Part shown: one piece after another, positions 26,789 to 35,498 of the stretch
Position numbering within the stretch: the stretch's first letter is position 1
Layout of the letters: the number at the start of each line of letters is the position of its first letter
From: Betaproteobacteria bacterium
Lineage (GTDB): Bacteria > Pseudomonadota > Gammaproteobacteria > Burkholderiales > Burkholderiaceae_D
Length of the DNA stretch: 64,000 nt
Direction: 5' to 3'
NCBI GenBank assembly: GCA_025362735.1
Contig: JANYFL010000062.1
Location: 62,001 to 126,000 of the forward strand
Notes under the pieces: model-generated
The model's input: only the letters and a program-made list of their open reading frames with translations
Database searches by the model: none
What the model was told of the DNA's origin: nothing
Program-made: the position numbers and the translations under genes

Positions 26789-27739
26789 TTATACCCGGTG
26801 CAAAACCACTTCGAGTACAAAACGGCTACCGGCATAGGCCAGCAGCATGACGACAAAGCCCGAGAGTGTCCAGCGTAGAGCGACGCGTCCGCGCCAGCCA
26901 TAAAAATGTCTGCCCACCAGCAGTGCCCCGAAGATCAGCCAGGAGATCAAGGTAAACACGGTCTTGTGATTGAACTGCAGAGGCTTACCGAACAGTGCCT
27001 CGGAAAACACAATGCCGGTCAGCACCGTCAGGGTCAGCAACACAAACCCGGCAGCAACCAGACGAAACAGCAGACGCTCCATGGTCAGTAATGGCGGCAA
27101 GCGTCCGAGAACAGCATTCTCGACTTTGTCCCAGCTGCTTGCATTCGCGATAAAGTCCGGCGAATTTTCCTGATGCAGCCAGCGATCCAGCGCCGTCATC
27201 AACAGCGCATGCAAAGCCGCAAGCGTCAGCAAACCATAAGCCGCGAGGGCGACGATCAAGTGCGCGACCAGCTTGCCATCAAGCTGGGTCGGGGATCCTT
27301 CTCCGACAGGCCCCAACAATGCCGTGCTGCCAGGAAACCACATTGGCAAAAGACTGCACAGCCCGGCCAGCGGCAAGACCAGCAGACGCATGTGAGCAAG
27401 GCCAAAGTACAAACTTTCAACCCATATCACCGCGACGGCAAGCCAGAGCGTGGCCGACAGCGCAATCGCAAACCCCAAACGCAGACCTTCCGGACTGAGC
27501 AACGCACCATGAATCAGCGCGCCATGGGCCAGCAGGACCAGCAACAGCAACACGCGCTCCCAAACAGGAACAGTCGCCGGAGCCGTGGCAGAAACCGGCA
27601 TCGGCAGCATCATCGATCCGCCGGGCAGCCCCGCCTCAGAGTCCGATGGCGCACCCTGAGCCAGAGCGTTGCGCCAGCCCCAGACGCTCAGACCAAAATA
27701 TAAGGCGGCAACCAGTGCATAAAGTAAAATAAGCATCAT
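26789..27739 (-). CDS. CcsA/YpjD-family inner-membrane protein (cytochrome c assembly-like)
   Basis: A 316-residue polytopic protein of the CcmC/CcsA superfamily with about eight membrane helices and conserved histidines in helices such as KLVAHLIVALAAYGLLTLA and FNHKTVFTLISWLIFG. Its position, divergent from ffh, is where YpjD (also called CorE) is found in many proteobacteria. The family name implies haem handling, but YpjD proteins lack a proven cytochrome c role. Two adjacent ATGs at 27739 and 27736 are possible starts, with GAGG upstream. Confidence 0.88.
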   Translation of the reverse strand: MMLILLYALVAALYFGLSVWGWRNALAQGAPSDSEAGLPGGSMMLPMPVSATAPATVPVWERVLLLLVLLAHGALIHGALLSPEGLRLGFAIALSATLWLAVAVIWVESLYFGLAHMRLLVLPLAGLCSLLPMWFPGSTALLGPVGEGSPTQLDGKLVAHLIVALAAYGLLTLAALHALLMTALDRWLHQENSPDFIANASSWDKVENAVLGRLPPLLTMERLLFRLVAAGFVLLTLTVLTGIVFSEALFGKPLQFNHKTVFTLISWLIFGALLVGRHFYGWRGRVALRWTLSGFVVMLLAYAGSRFVLEVVLHRV

Positions 27740-27815
27740 TCAAGTTTACCTCAGGAACTCAGGCGCAAGCGCTGCGCTGATGGCGGTCTCAATGCCCTAA
27801 CAGCGCCCCACCCCC

Positions 27816-27841
27816 TTTGAACCAACAGTCTGAACCAACAG
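27816..27841 (+). repeat. Two tandem 13-bp repeats in the ffh leader
   Basis: The units TTTGAACCAACAG and TCTGAACCAACAG lie in tandem 15 bp before the ffh start. They may be a simple slippage product; no regulatory function is evident. Confidence 0.6.
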
Positions 27842-27855
27842 TCCGGACCCACACC

Positions 27856-29235
27856 ATGCTCGATAACCTGTCCCAACGCCTTGCCCGTGTCGTCAAGACC
27901 ATCCGCGGTGAAGCACGCCTGACTGAAGCCAATACGCAGGAAATGCTGCGCGAGGTGCGCATGGCTTTGCTCGAAGCCGACGTCGCCTTGCCGGTCGTGC
28001 GCGACTTCATTGCCCGCGTCAAAGAAAAAGCGCTGGGCGAAGAAGTCATCTCCAGTTTGTCCCCCGGCCAAGCCCTGGTCGGCGTGGTGCAACGCGAGCT
28101 GACCAATATCATCGGGGGCGATCTCGGCCCCGAAGCCAATCAGCTCAATCTTGCCGTCACGCCGCCCGCCGTCATCCTGATGGCGGGTCTGCAGGGCGCG
28201 GGCAAGACCACCACAGTCGGCAAGCTCGCCAAGCTGCTGAAGGAAACGCACAAGAAAAAAGTGTTGGTGGTATCGGGTGACGTCTATCGCCCCGCCGCCA
28301 TCGAGCAGTTGAAGACCGTGGCCGCGCAGGTCGGTGCCGATTTCTTCCCGTCCGACATTTCGCAAAAGCCGGTCGACATCACCCTCGCCGCCATCGACTG
28401 GGCCAGGAAGCATTATCACGATGTGTTGATCGTCGATACCGCCGGACGCCTCGCCATCGACGAAGCGATGATGAGCGAGATCAAGGCGATTCACGCTGCC
28501 GCCAAACCGGCTGAGACGCTGTTCGTCGTCGATGCCATGCTCGGTCAGGATGCGGTCAACACCGCCAAGGCCTTCAACGATGCACTGCCGCTCACCGGTG
28601 TGGTCGTCACCAAGCTCGATGGCGATTCACGCGGTGGCGCGGCGCTGTCCGTGCGTCACATCACCGGCAAGCCGATCAAGTTTGTCGGCGTCGGCGAAAA
28701 ACTCAACGGTCTCGAAGTCTTCCACCCCGAACGCATGGCCAGCCGCATTCTCGGCATGGGCGACATCATGGCGCTGGTGGAAGAAGCCCAGCGGGGCGTC
28801 GATGTGGCCGAAGCGCAAAAGCTCGTTACCAAGCTCAAGTCCGGCGACCGCTTTGATCTCAACGACTTCAAGAGTCAGCTCCAGCAAATGAACAAGATGG
28901 GTGGGCTGGGCGGCATGCTCGACAAACTGCCCGCGCAACTGCAAGCCAAGGCCGGTCAGGCCGACATGGGCAAGGCCGAGAAGGACATGAAGCGCATGGA
29001 AGGCATCATCAACTCGATGACGCCGCTGGAACGCGCCAAACCCGACCTCATCAAAGCCAGCCGCAAACGCCGCATCGCCACCGGTGCCGGCGTGCAAGTC
29101 CAGGAAGTCAACCGCATGCTCAAACAGTTCGAGCAAATGCAGGACATGATGAAGATGATGAAAAAAGGCGGCCTGATGAAAATGATGCGCGGCCTGGGCG
29201 GACTGAAGGGCGGGTTTCCTGGGATGGGCGGGTAG
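27856..29235 (+). CDS. ffh: Signal recognition particle GTPase Ffh
   Basis: Ffh binds 4.5S RNA and signal sequences and delivers ribosomes to FtsY. The 459-residue protein has the N domain, the G domain with P-loop GLQGAGKTTT (111-120), DTAGR and TKLDGD, and a Met-rich M domain (about 325-455) that ends in clusters of MMKMMKKGG. The ATG at 27856 (MLDNLSQRL) is chosen over an upstream in-frame TTG because it matches the family start. Confidence 0.97.
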   Translation: MLDNLSQRLARVVKTIRGEARLTEANTQEMLREVRMALLEADVALPVVRDFIARVKEKALGEEVISSLSPGQALVGVVQRELTNIIGGDLGPEANQLNLAVTPPAVILMAGLQGAGKTTTVGKLAKLLKETHKKKVLVVSGDVYRPAAIEQLKTVAAQVGADFFPSDISQKPVDITLAAIDWARKHYHDVLIVDTAGRLAIDEAMMSEIKAIHAAAKPAETLFVVDAMLGQDAVNTAKAFNDALPLTGVVVTKLDGDSRGGAALSVRHITGKPIKFVGVGEKLNGLEVFHPERMASRILGMGDIMALVEEAQRGVDVAEAQKLVTKLKSGDRFDLNDFKSQLQQMNKMGGLGGMLDKLPAQLQAKAGQADMGKAEKDMKRMEGIINSMTPLERAKPDLIKASRKRRIATGAGVQVQEVNRMLKQFEQMQDMMKMMKKGGLMKMMRGLGGLKGGFPGMGG

Positions 29236-29312
29236 GTTTTTGGTCAGCTAACTATGAGTCATTCGCCCTGTATAGACTGCAAGACCCATCATCGTAGGGT
29301 AATCAGAAAACA

Positions 29313-29522
29313 TTAAGCCGCGAAGAGATCAGCTTCCAAGGGCTTGTCCTTTTTAAACTGACTCACGCCCATGACGCTGAAGCCAATAACTTTACCTTGC
29401 GCATCTAGACGCTCCATCACCGCGTCATGCGCCGTTTCTTTCTCATAACCGGCGGCATCGGAGAAACGGACTTCGAGGAAATCCGCCTCGGCATCAAACC
29501 AGACTTTTATTTTATCGGCCAT
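29313..29522 (-). CDS. DUF2283 small protein (possible antitoxin)
   Basis: A 69-residue protein with the DUF2283 pattern: KIKVWFDAEADFLEVRFSD at the N-terminus and a later GKVIGFSVMGVSQF segment. Small DUF2283 proteins are often encoded next to RelE-like or other nuclease-like partners. Its start overlaps the end of the upstream gene by 16 bp, so the two are coupled. An antitoxin role is inference from the pairing, not shown by the sequence. Confidence 0.75.
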   Translation of the reverse strand: MADKIKVWFDAEADFLEVRFSDAAGYEKETAHDAVMERLDAQGKVIGFSVMGVSQFKKDKPLEADLFAA

Positions 29523-29818
29523 AAATCTTCTCCTGCTTTAGGTTTATCGGTCAGGTAAGCCGTGACCACAAACGCATCCGGCTCAATGTATTTAACCACA
29601 ACACAAAGCCACTTGCCACCAACAATAGTCTGCGCATAATACTCATAAAACAATCGCACTTCAGTATCCGAACGTGAGCGCCGTACCAACTGTGGCTCAC
29701 TCACTACCCGCTCAATTTCCGCAGTCATGCCTTTCATTTCCGGATGTTCAAGAATGTGCGCCAACCGTTCATCCGTTAGTCGAACCGGGTGGCCGAAACA
29801 ATCTTGCAGTGTTTTCAT
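29507..29818 (-). CDS. Small PBECR/RelE-like protein (possible toxin)
   Basis: A 103-residue protein with GHPVRLTDERLAHILEHPEM near its start, a VRLFYEYY strand and a WLCVVVKYIEPDAFVVTAYL C-terminal region. This strand pattern, with an early H-I-x-x-HPE motif, resembles the phage-type barnase/EndoU/colicin/RelE-like nuclease group (PBECR). I chose the ATG at 29818, preceded by GGAG at 6 nt, over the in-frame start at 29830. With the downstream DUF2283 gene it forms a likely toxin-antitoxin-type pair; the catalytic residues are not certain. Confidence 0.65.
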   Translation of the reverse strand: MKTLQDCFGHPVRLTDERLAHILEHPEMKGMTAEIERVVSEPQLVRRSRSDTEVRLFYEYYAQTIVGGKWLCVVVKYIEPDAFVVTAYLTDKPKAGEDLWPIK

Positions 29819-29943
29819 TGCCTTCTCCATGAACCATTCGACTTTATCGAAAAATGCTCCTCTCGTCTTGTTTTACTTTGACCAGATAAACGGAATGGGC
29901 GGAAAGCTCGCAGCGTAGCGTCGGGCGGTTCAGAAACAACGCC

Positions 29944-31245
29944 TCAAGCGGCAATCAATGTGCCGGATTTGTTTATACGCACGGATGTCAGCGGAAAAGC
30001 GGTCGCATACACACGGCAAGCGGGACGCCTGAAGCGATCCACCGCATGCGCCAGCGTCAGATGCAATACGTCGCGCTGCGCGTGGCTGCCGCCGAGCCGG
30101 TGTGCAAATGGCGGCAAGCTCGCTAGCAAGGTGATGGCAAGAGAGTCGTCACCCTGTCCGTAAGCGATCAGTGCGCGGCCAGCGGGCAGGCCGAGTAAAC
30201 GTGTGGTTCTGCCGTGACGGGTCGGTTGGGAACTATTGATTACCAGAGACCGTTCGAGGCGCTGCGCAGTGTCCCAGTCGCCCGCTCCGACGAAGGCCAG
30301 CATCGCGTGTATATCGGTGAAGCTGCAGTAAGCATCATCGATATGTGGCGCCCATGCGGCCGCAAGTTCTTCCCAGCGCGAGCCGCTCTCTCCACCGGCA
30401 AGGTCGACACGCCAGAGCAGCGCAGCGGCATCAATCAGGTCGGCGACTTCATTTGAGAAGCCTGCGCGGATACGCCGGTCATACAAGCCCAGTGCTTCAT
30501 CGATCTGCCCTTTGGCTAGGTGGAACAGGGCGAGATGCCACCAGCAGTGCGTGGCCACGACGGTGTCGATGCTCCAGCTTGCAGCGTTTGCATTCAGCCA
30601 GCGGATTCCTTCGTCGGGTCGTTCGCTCATCTCGAACACATGCGCCATCACGTGATGAGCGCGCGCGTCGAGCGGATTCAACTCTAGCGCCGCCAGGGCG
30701 ACCTCTTCGGCACGCGCATACTCGCCGTTCTCTTCGAGCCCGAAGGCGTGCATGGCCAGCACCGCGTGATAGCCCGGCAGATCGTGCGACCACGCGGGTA
30801 GCACCGACGGAACGCGATTGGCCAGGCATGCCGAGTCGCCAGTGAGATAGTCGAACACATGCGCCACTTGCAACGCGAGCGCGTCGCGCGGCTGTTCGCG
30901 CAGCAAGTCACCGAGCAACGCCTTGCAACGATCAAGGTCGTCGTTCAACACCGCACTCAGTGCGGCGAGATGGCCCTGTTCGCGCTCGTTACCCGGCAAA
31001 TTGATCGCACGCGCCAGCCATGCACGTGCGGACTGGACTCGCTGCAGATCACGGCTGCACGTCAGCAGCCAGGCCTGCAGCACATACGCCATCACAAAGT
31101 CGGGCGCTTCACGCAACGCAAGTTCGATCTGCACTTCAGTGCCAACGCGCCAGCCCTGGAACGCGGCGAGTGCGCGTTCGTAGGCGTCAAGGGCGGCAGG
31201 CGTGGCGCCACTGATATGACATTCTCGTGCGTCAACCAGACTCAT
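29944..31245 (-). CDS. TPR-like protein, TTC38 family
   Basis: A 433-residue cytoplasmic protein built from helical pairs; repeated motifs such as ALALQVAHVFDYLTG, ARAHHVMAHVFEM and HCWWHLALFHL match the TTC38-type tetratricopeptide family. There is no signal peptide or catalytic motif. It starts 4 bp inside the end of the flavin oxidoreductase gene (ATGA overlap), so the two are translationally coupled. TTC38-like proteins are uncharacterised in bacteria; the context suggests it acts with the oxidoreductase or its substrate. Confidence 0.8.
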   Translation of the reverse strand: MSLVDARECHISGATPAALDAYERALAAFQGWRVGTEVQIELALREAPDFVMAYVLQAWLLTCSRDLQRVQSARAWLARAINLPGNEREQGHLAALSAVLNDDLDRCKALLGDLLREQPRDALALQVAHVFDYLTGDSACLANRVPSVLPAWSHDLPGYHAVLAMHAFGLEENGEYARAEEVALAALELNPLDARAHHVMAHVFEMSERPDEGIRWLNANAASWSIDTVVATHCWWHLALFHLAKGQIDEALGLYDRRIRAGFSNEVADLIDAAALLWRVDLAGGESGSRWEELAAAWAPHIDDAYCSFTDIHAMLAFVGAGDWDTAQRLERSLVINSSQPTRHGRTTRLLGLPAGRALIAYGQGDDSLAITLLASLPPFAHRLGGSHAQRDVLHLTLAHAVDRFRRPACRVYATAFPLTSVRINKSGTLIAA

Positions 31246-32687
31246 GATGACCTCGCATATGGTTTTGCTGCTGGTTCAATATTCAGATTCATGCGGAACA
31301 GATTGCTCGGGTCGTAACGCAGCTTTACCGCTTGCAGGCGCGCGTAGTTCGCGCCGTAACTCGCGGTCACGCGCTCGGCTTCGTCTTCGGTCAGAAAGTT
31401 GACGTAGCCGCTGCCAGTTGCATACGGTGCAGCGCTCTCGAAGACCTGACGCGCCCATGTACGCACGCGCTCATCGTCACGCGCATCGGACCAGCGACCG
31501 TGAACGTTCATGATGTAATGGGCATCGCGTCCAACGAAGGCCGTGGCCGTCGGGTGCACGCGCGCCATCGCACCACCGAGTTGTGCCAGGAAGATTTCAC
31601 ACTCCGGCCCCGGCAGATGCGCAGCAGCATCGATCACCAGGTCAAGCGCCGCATCGCTCAGTGCGTTGAAGTTGTTCGACTTCCAGTAGTTGCGGCCGCC
31701 TGGCGTCAGCAACGGATCAAATGCCTGCTGAAATCCAGCGTAAGGGTTCGGTCCGAGCGCGCTCGCAATCGGATCGACGAACTGCAGCACCGGTGCGACT
31801 ACACGCCGACCGGTTTCGACATCACCGCAGTAGACCAGCGGCAACACCACCACCTCCGTGCCGTGCACCGATTCCGGCAGGAAGGGCAACGGTGGCGCCT
31901 TGCGCAGCACGGCCCAGACGCTCAATTCATCGGGCGCACTCGCGTTGAAGTCGCGCCACGCACGCAGCACCTGGCGCGCTTGCGCAAAGGGATAGACGAC
32001 CAGACCCGAGTAAACCTCAGGCCCCACCGGATGCAAGCGAAATTCAAACGCGGTCACCACACCAAAGTTGCCGCCACCGCCGCGCAGGGCCCAAAATAAA
32101 TCGGGCTCCGAATCGGCCGAGACCTTACGCACGACGCCATCCGCCGTCACGATCGTTGCGCCAAGCAGGTTGTCGATGGTCATGCCGTAACGGCGCGTCA
32201 ACCAGCCGAAGCCACCGCCGAGCGTGAGACCCGCAACGCCGGTGGTGGAGTTGATGCCCAAAGGCGTCGCCAGGCCATGCGCCTGCGCTTCACGGTCGAA
32301 GTCGGCCAGCAGCGCACCGGGGTCGACGCGCGCAGTGCGCTTGGCGGCATCGACGCTGATCGCACGCATGCCGGACAGGTCGATCATCAGACCGCCTTCA
32401 GCGACAGCATTGCCTGCGATATGATGACCGCCGCCGCGCACGCTGACCAGCATCTGATGCGCAGCGGCGAAGCGCACGGCAGACTGAACATCGCTATCAT
32501 TCAAGCAACGCGCAATCAGAGCCGGACGGCGATCCACGGTGGCGTTCCAGACCTTGCGTGCTTCGTTGTATGCGTCATCGGTTGCATCCAGTACGCCGCC
32601 GCTGATCTGCGCTGAAAATGTATCAACGTCTGACTGGCGCACTTGCCTGACATCCTTGTCGAGGGTAAGGTAAGTAAGGGATTGCAT
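31242..32687 (-). CDS. FAD-binding oxidoreductase, PCMH/BBE type
   Basis: A 481-residue flavoprotein with an N-terminal PCMH-type FAD domain and a C-terminal berberine-bridge domain (YVNFLTEDEAER...LKLRYDPSNLFRMN). His88 in the RGGGHH loop is the expected covalent FAD attachment site; the second (Cys) attachment site of bicovalent enzymes is absent, the region reading NSTTGVAGLTLGGGFG. Such enzymes oxidise sugars, alkaloids or other alcohols with O2. The start is ATG at 32687 with GGAG 6 nt upstream. It is transcribed divergently from an AraC-type regulator. The substrate is unknown. Confidence 0.9.
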   Translation of the reverse strand: MQSLTYLTLDKDVRQVRQSDVDTFSAQISGGVLDATDDAYNEARKVWNATVDRRPALIARCLNDSDVQSAVRFAAAHQMLVSVRGGGHHIAGNAVAEGGLMIDLSGMRAISVDAAKRTARVDPGALLADFDREAQAHGLATPLGINSTTGVAGLTLGGGFGWLTRRYGMTIDNLLGATIVTADGVVRKVSADSEPDLFWALRGGGGNFGVVTAFEFRLHPVGPEVYSGLVVYPFAQARQVLRAWRDFNASAPDELSVWAVLRKAPPLPFLPESVHGTEVVVLPLVYCGDVETGRRVVAPVLQFVDPIASALGPNPYAGFQQAFDPLLTPGGRNYWKSNNFNALSDAALDLVIDAAAHLPGPECEIFLAQLGGAMARVHPTATAFVGRDAHYIMNVHGRWSDARDDERVRTWARQVFESAAPYATGSGYVNFLTEDEAERVTASYGANYARLQAVKLRYDPSNLFRMNLNIEPAAKPYARSS

Positions 32688-32902
32688 GGCATTCTCCAAA
32701 TTGAGCGTGTTATAGAAATTAAAGAAAGGAAGTCGCCGCTTTTTTTGATCGCGACGATTGGTTTCATGCTAGTCACTCAGCTTCCAAAACACTTATCTCA
32801 GCGTCGTCTGCGCTTGATCGTTCGTCCGCCATTGTTCGCGCACGCGCATCGGCTTGATCGAGCGTCCTGCCGACCCTACCGAAACTCCGCCGAGGCCGCG
32901 AA

Positions 32903-33897
32903 ATGACTCAGGACACGCTCTCTGATGTGTTGCGCGTCGTGCGCTTGCGCGGCGCGGTTTTTTTCAACGTCAGCGGCAAAAGTCAGTGGGCCGCCGAAGC
33001 CCCGCCCGCGAAGGAACTTGCGCCGCTTTTGATGCGCAGCGTTGACCACGTGATGGAGTACCACGCGGTTGCGGAGGGAAGTTGCTGGGCCGGCATCCCC
33101 GGCGGGCCGTCGGTGCAACTGTTTGCGGGTGACGTGGTCATGTTTCCGCACGGCGACGCCCATGTGGTTTCGAGCGCACCCGGCATGCGCGGCAACCCCG
33201 ACATGAGCTGGTACTCCGGTACAACGATCAGTCAGTTGCCGCTGCGCCTGGCCATCAACGGCGAGAACATCTTGCTCTCGGCCCCCTCCGATAGTGATGC
33301 CGACGCCAACATCGTTTGCGGCTTTCTCGGTTGCGATGTGAATCCCTTCAACCCCTTGATCGCTGCACTACCCCGCATGCTGCATTTACGTGCGACCGAA
33401 GAAGACGCGTGGATCGGAAGCTTCACCCAGCAAGCCGTGGCCGAGTCGCATGCCAAGCGCGCGGGCGGCGAGGCGATGCTCGCCCGCATGAGTGAAATGA
33501 TGTTCGTCAATGCCGTGCGCCGTTACGCGGATCAACTCCCCGAACAAAGTATCGGCTGGCTCGCGGGCCTGCGGGATCGTTTCGTGGGTCGTGCGTTGGC
33601 GCTGATGCATGAACAGCCCACCCATGAATGGACCATGGACGACCTCGGGCAGCAGGTCGGTCTGTCGCGCTCAGCCTTGCATGAACATTTTGTGCGGCTG
33701 ATCGGCATACCCCCATGCAGTACCTCACGCAGTGGCGCATGCAAATCGCCGCGCGCCTGCTGCTCGACTCACGCGCCACCATCGCCTCCATAGCATTCGA
33801 CGTCGGCTACGATTCCGATGCCGCATTCGCGCGAGCGTTCAAGCGACTGGTTGGTAAGCCGCCAGCGGCATGGCGCCGCGAGCGTGATGACACTTAG
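32903..33897 (+). pseudogene. AraC-family regulator with N-terminal cupin domain, frameshifted
   Basis: The first frame (32903-33793) encodes a cupin_6-type sensor domain and the first helix-turn-helix (MDDLGQQVGLSRSALHEHFVRLIGIPP), then runs into a nonsense C-terminus. The missing second helix-turn-helix (YLTQWRMQIAARLLL...IASIAFDVGYDSDAAFARAFKR) continues from 33715 to 33897 in another frame. The break falls at a run of five C (33710-33714); one more C would restore a normal protein of about 330 residues. It is therefore a frameshifted gene, a recent mutation or a sequencing error. The divergent position predicts control of the oxidoreductase/TPR pair. Confidence 0.8.
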
Positions 33898-33977
33898 TGA
33901 AGATATCCATGGTCGCAGCACCCCTGTCTGCAATTGAATGCCTTGGAGTTCCGTCAATAACTGTACGGATCACAGCA

Positions 33978-34793
33978 CTAATTAGGCTCCATTGCATTTT
34001 TACCAAGCGCTTTACAAAGCGGCGCGTGATCTTCCACATTGCTCGTTAATACCACAGAGCCAGCTGGGCACATCGCCGCAAAATATGCATCTCCCAATGC
34101 TCTGCACATATTCTTGTTGAATTTTTCTGGGCCTTTTAACTGCAGTTCTTTGAGTGCTTTACGTCTTTGTGCGTTTTCATTTTTATGTGCCGCTTTTTCA
34201 TCTAACCGACTCGGGTGCAGTGAATCGATCATCTTAGCTAAATCGCTGTTATTGTCATAAATGTATCCAGCAGCAGCGCATCGTTCTGATTGAACGCAAT
34301 TAAAAGAATTGTTTGGTCCACGAAGTTCGCCAGACAATCCGTAGGTTAGTTTCCCTTCATTGAAACAAGCTAACGACTGGACTTTCTTGACCCCCTGAAT
34401 CTTTTGAGCTTTCGTCCATAACCGTTGGACTTTCATCGTTATAGCTTGCAGCATTTCTCGCTTCATATCAGAACGGGAGCCATCCGGATTTCGTTGGAAG
34501 ACTTGTTTGAGCGATTCTGCAAGCGCTAGTAATTTCCCTTCTCTCTTACGTCCCTCAGCAGGTGAAATGCTTAATAACCCAAGCAATGCCTCCCCTGGAT
34601 CAGTAGACCCATGCAATTTGTTGTGAGCATCACAGAGGACTCGCATTCGCCCAGCTTGAAGTTCTCGAAGTGCATAGTAGGGCATCTCAGAAGGTTGATT
34701 CACTGCAATGAAAGCCTCGCCCTTTGAATTATTAGGTTTAATGCCTTCAGCAATATGAATTACAACTGTGGTGTCAAGAAAGGTGCCAGTCAA
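33978..34793 (-). CDS. PIN-like domain protein of AT-rich cassette
   Basis: A 271-residue protein with the outline of a PIN nuclease: a first acidic residue after a hydrophobic strand (FLDTTVVIHI, Asp7), a conserved glutamate (YYALRELQAG), then near the C-terminus LGDAYFAAMC followed by a strand and VLTSNVEDHAPLCKALG, where PIN domains place their last acidic residues. The long, charged helical middle (about 60-215) is an insertion compared with small VapC toxins. The start is a TTG at 34793. It is the last gene of a three-gene, low-GC unit. A nuclease function is inferred from the fold pattern only. Confidence 0.65.
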   Translation of the reverse strand: MTGTFLDTTVVIHIAEGIKPNNSKGEAFIAVNQPSEMPYYALRELQAGRMRVLCDAHNKLHGSTDPGEALLGLLSISPAEGRKREGKLLALAESLKQVFQRNPDGSRSDMKREMLQAITMKVQRLWTKAQKIQGVKKVQSLACFNEGKLTYGLSGELRGPNNSFNCVQSERCAAAGYIYDNNSDLAKMIDSLHPSRLDEKAAHKNENAQRRKALKELQLKGPEKFNKNMCRALGDAYFAAMCPAGSVVLTSNVEDHAPLCKALGKNAMEPN

Positions 34794-34809
34794 ATTTTCT
34801 CTAATCTAG

Positions 34810-35496
34810 TTAGTTATTATGTTCATTAAATAATGATACTTGCACGTCCTCAGTTTTAACTACATCTACTTCATCAAACAGCGCAGAAATCAGCGCATCG
34901 GTAACGTCATGGTTACCGACCCACCCGTGCCCCTCTAGCTGATCGATCAGCTCCGCAGCCTCCTCAATATCGACCATTGGATTCTTATCTATCGCCCGCA
35001 ACACCAAAACCAAAGCATTCAACTCCGACCTGGATATCTCGGCGCTCGACGCAATCAATGTTGCCCTACGAATAAAAGAAACTACTGCTCCGAGACTTTC
35101 GTTGAAAGTTGTATTTTTGTGAGCCTGAGCCATCCCACTAGCAATGCAAGCTAGAGAACTTCCAATTAATTCATAGTCTAGTTCACCAAATGCATTGAGG
35201 GCGCGTTGAGCATCCTTTAAGGCCCCGCCAATATGAATACGAACTTGACCTTCAGTGGTACTTTCATCGAATAAATGCGGATAAATTCGATCAATTGGCA
35301 ATGTCTCATTGCTTTCTGCAAAGTCTATTTTTTCGGTACCGCCGGTGCCTGAGAAATTGTTGTGACTGCGAAGCAGCTTATATTTGAAGGCAAATGTTTC
35401 CAATTCAGTTTGATGTGCTGAAGTTCGAACGATCTTCCCATCACCAGCCGAATCGTTCGATAAATTGTTGATGCTAGTTGTCGATTCTACTGTCAC
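34810..35496 (-). CDS. Hypothetical protein, middle gene of AT-rich cassette
   Basis: A 228-residue soluble protein, acidic, with a helical C-terminal half (AEISRSELNALVLVLRAIDKNP and EEAAELIDQLEGHGW). It has no known family that I recognise, no signal peptide and no membrane helix. The start is a GTG at 35496, only 2 bp after the stop of the upstream gene, and the PIN-like gene follows after 16 bp, so all three are probably one operon. Base composition is clearly more AT-rich than the flanking genes. The function is unknown. Confidence 0.65.
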   Translation of the reverse strand: MTVESTTSINNLSNDSAGDGKIVRTSAHQTELETFAFKYKLLRSHNNFSGTGGTEKIDFAESNETLPIDRIYPHLFDESTTEGQVRIHIGGALKDAQRALNAFGELDYELIGSSLACIASGMAQAHKNTTFNESLGAVVSFIRRATLIASSAEISRSELNALVLVLRAIDKNPMVDIEEAAELIDQLEGHGWVGNHDVTDALISALFDEVDVVKTEDVQVSLFNEHNN

Positions 35497-35498
35497 AT

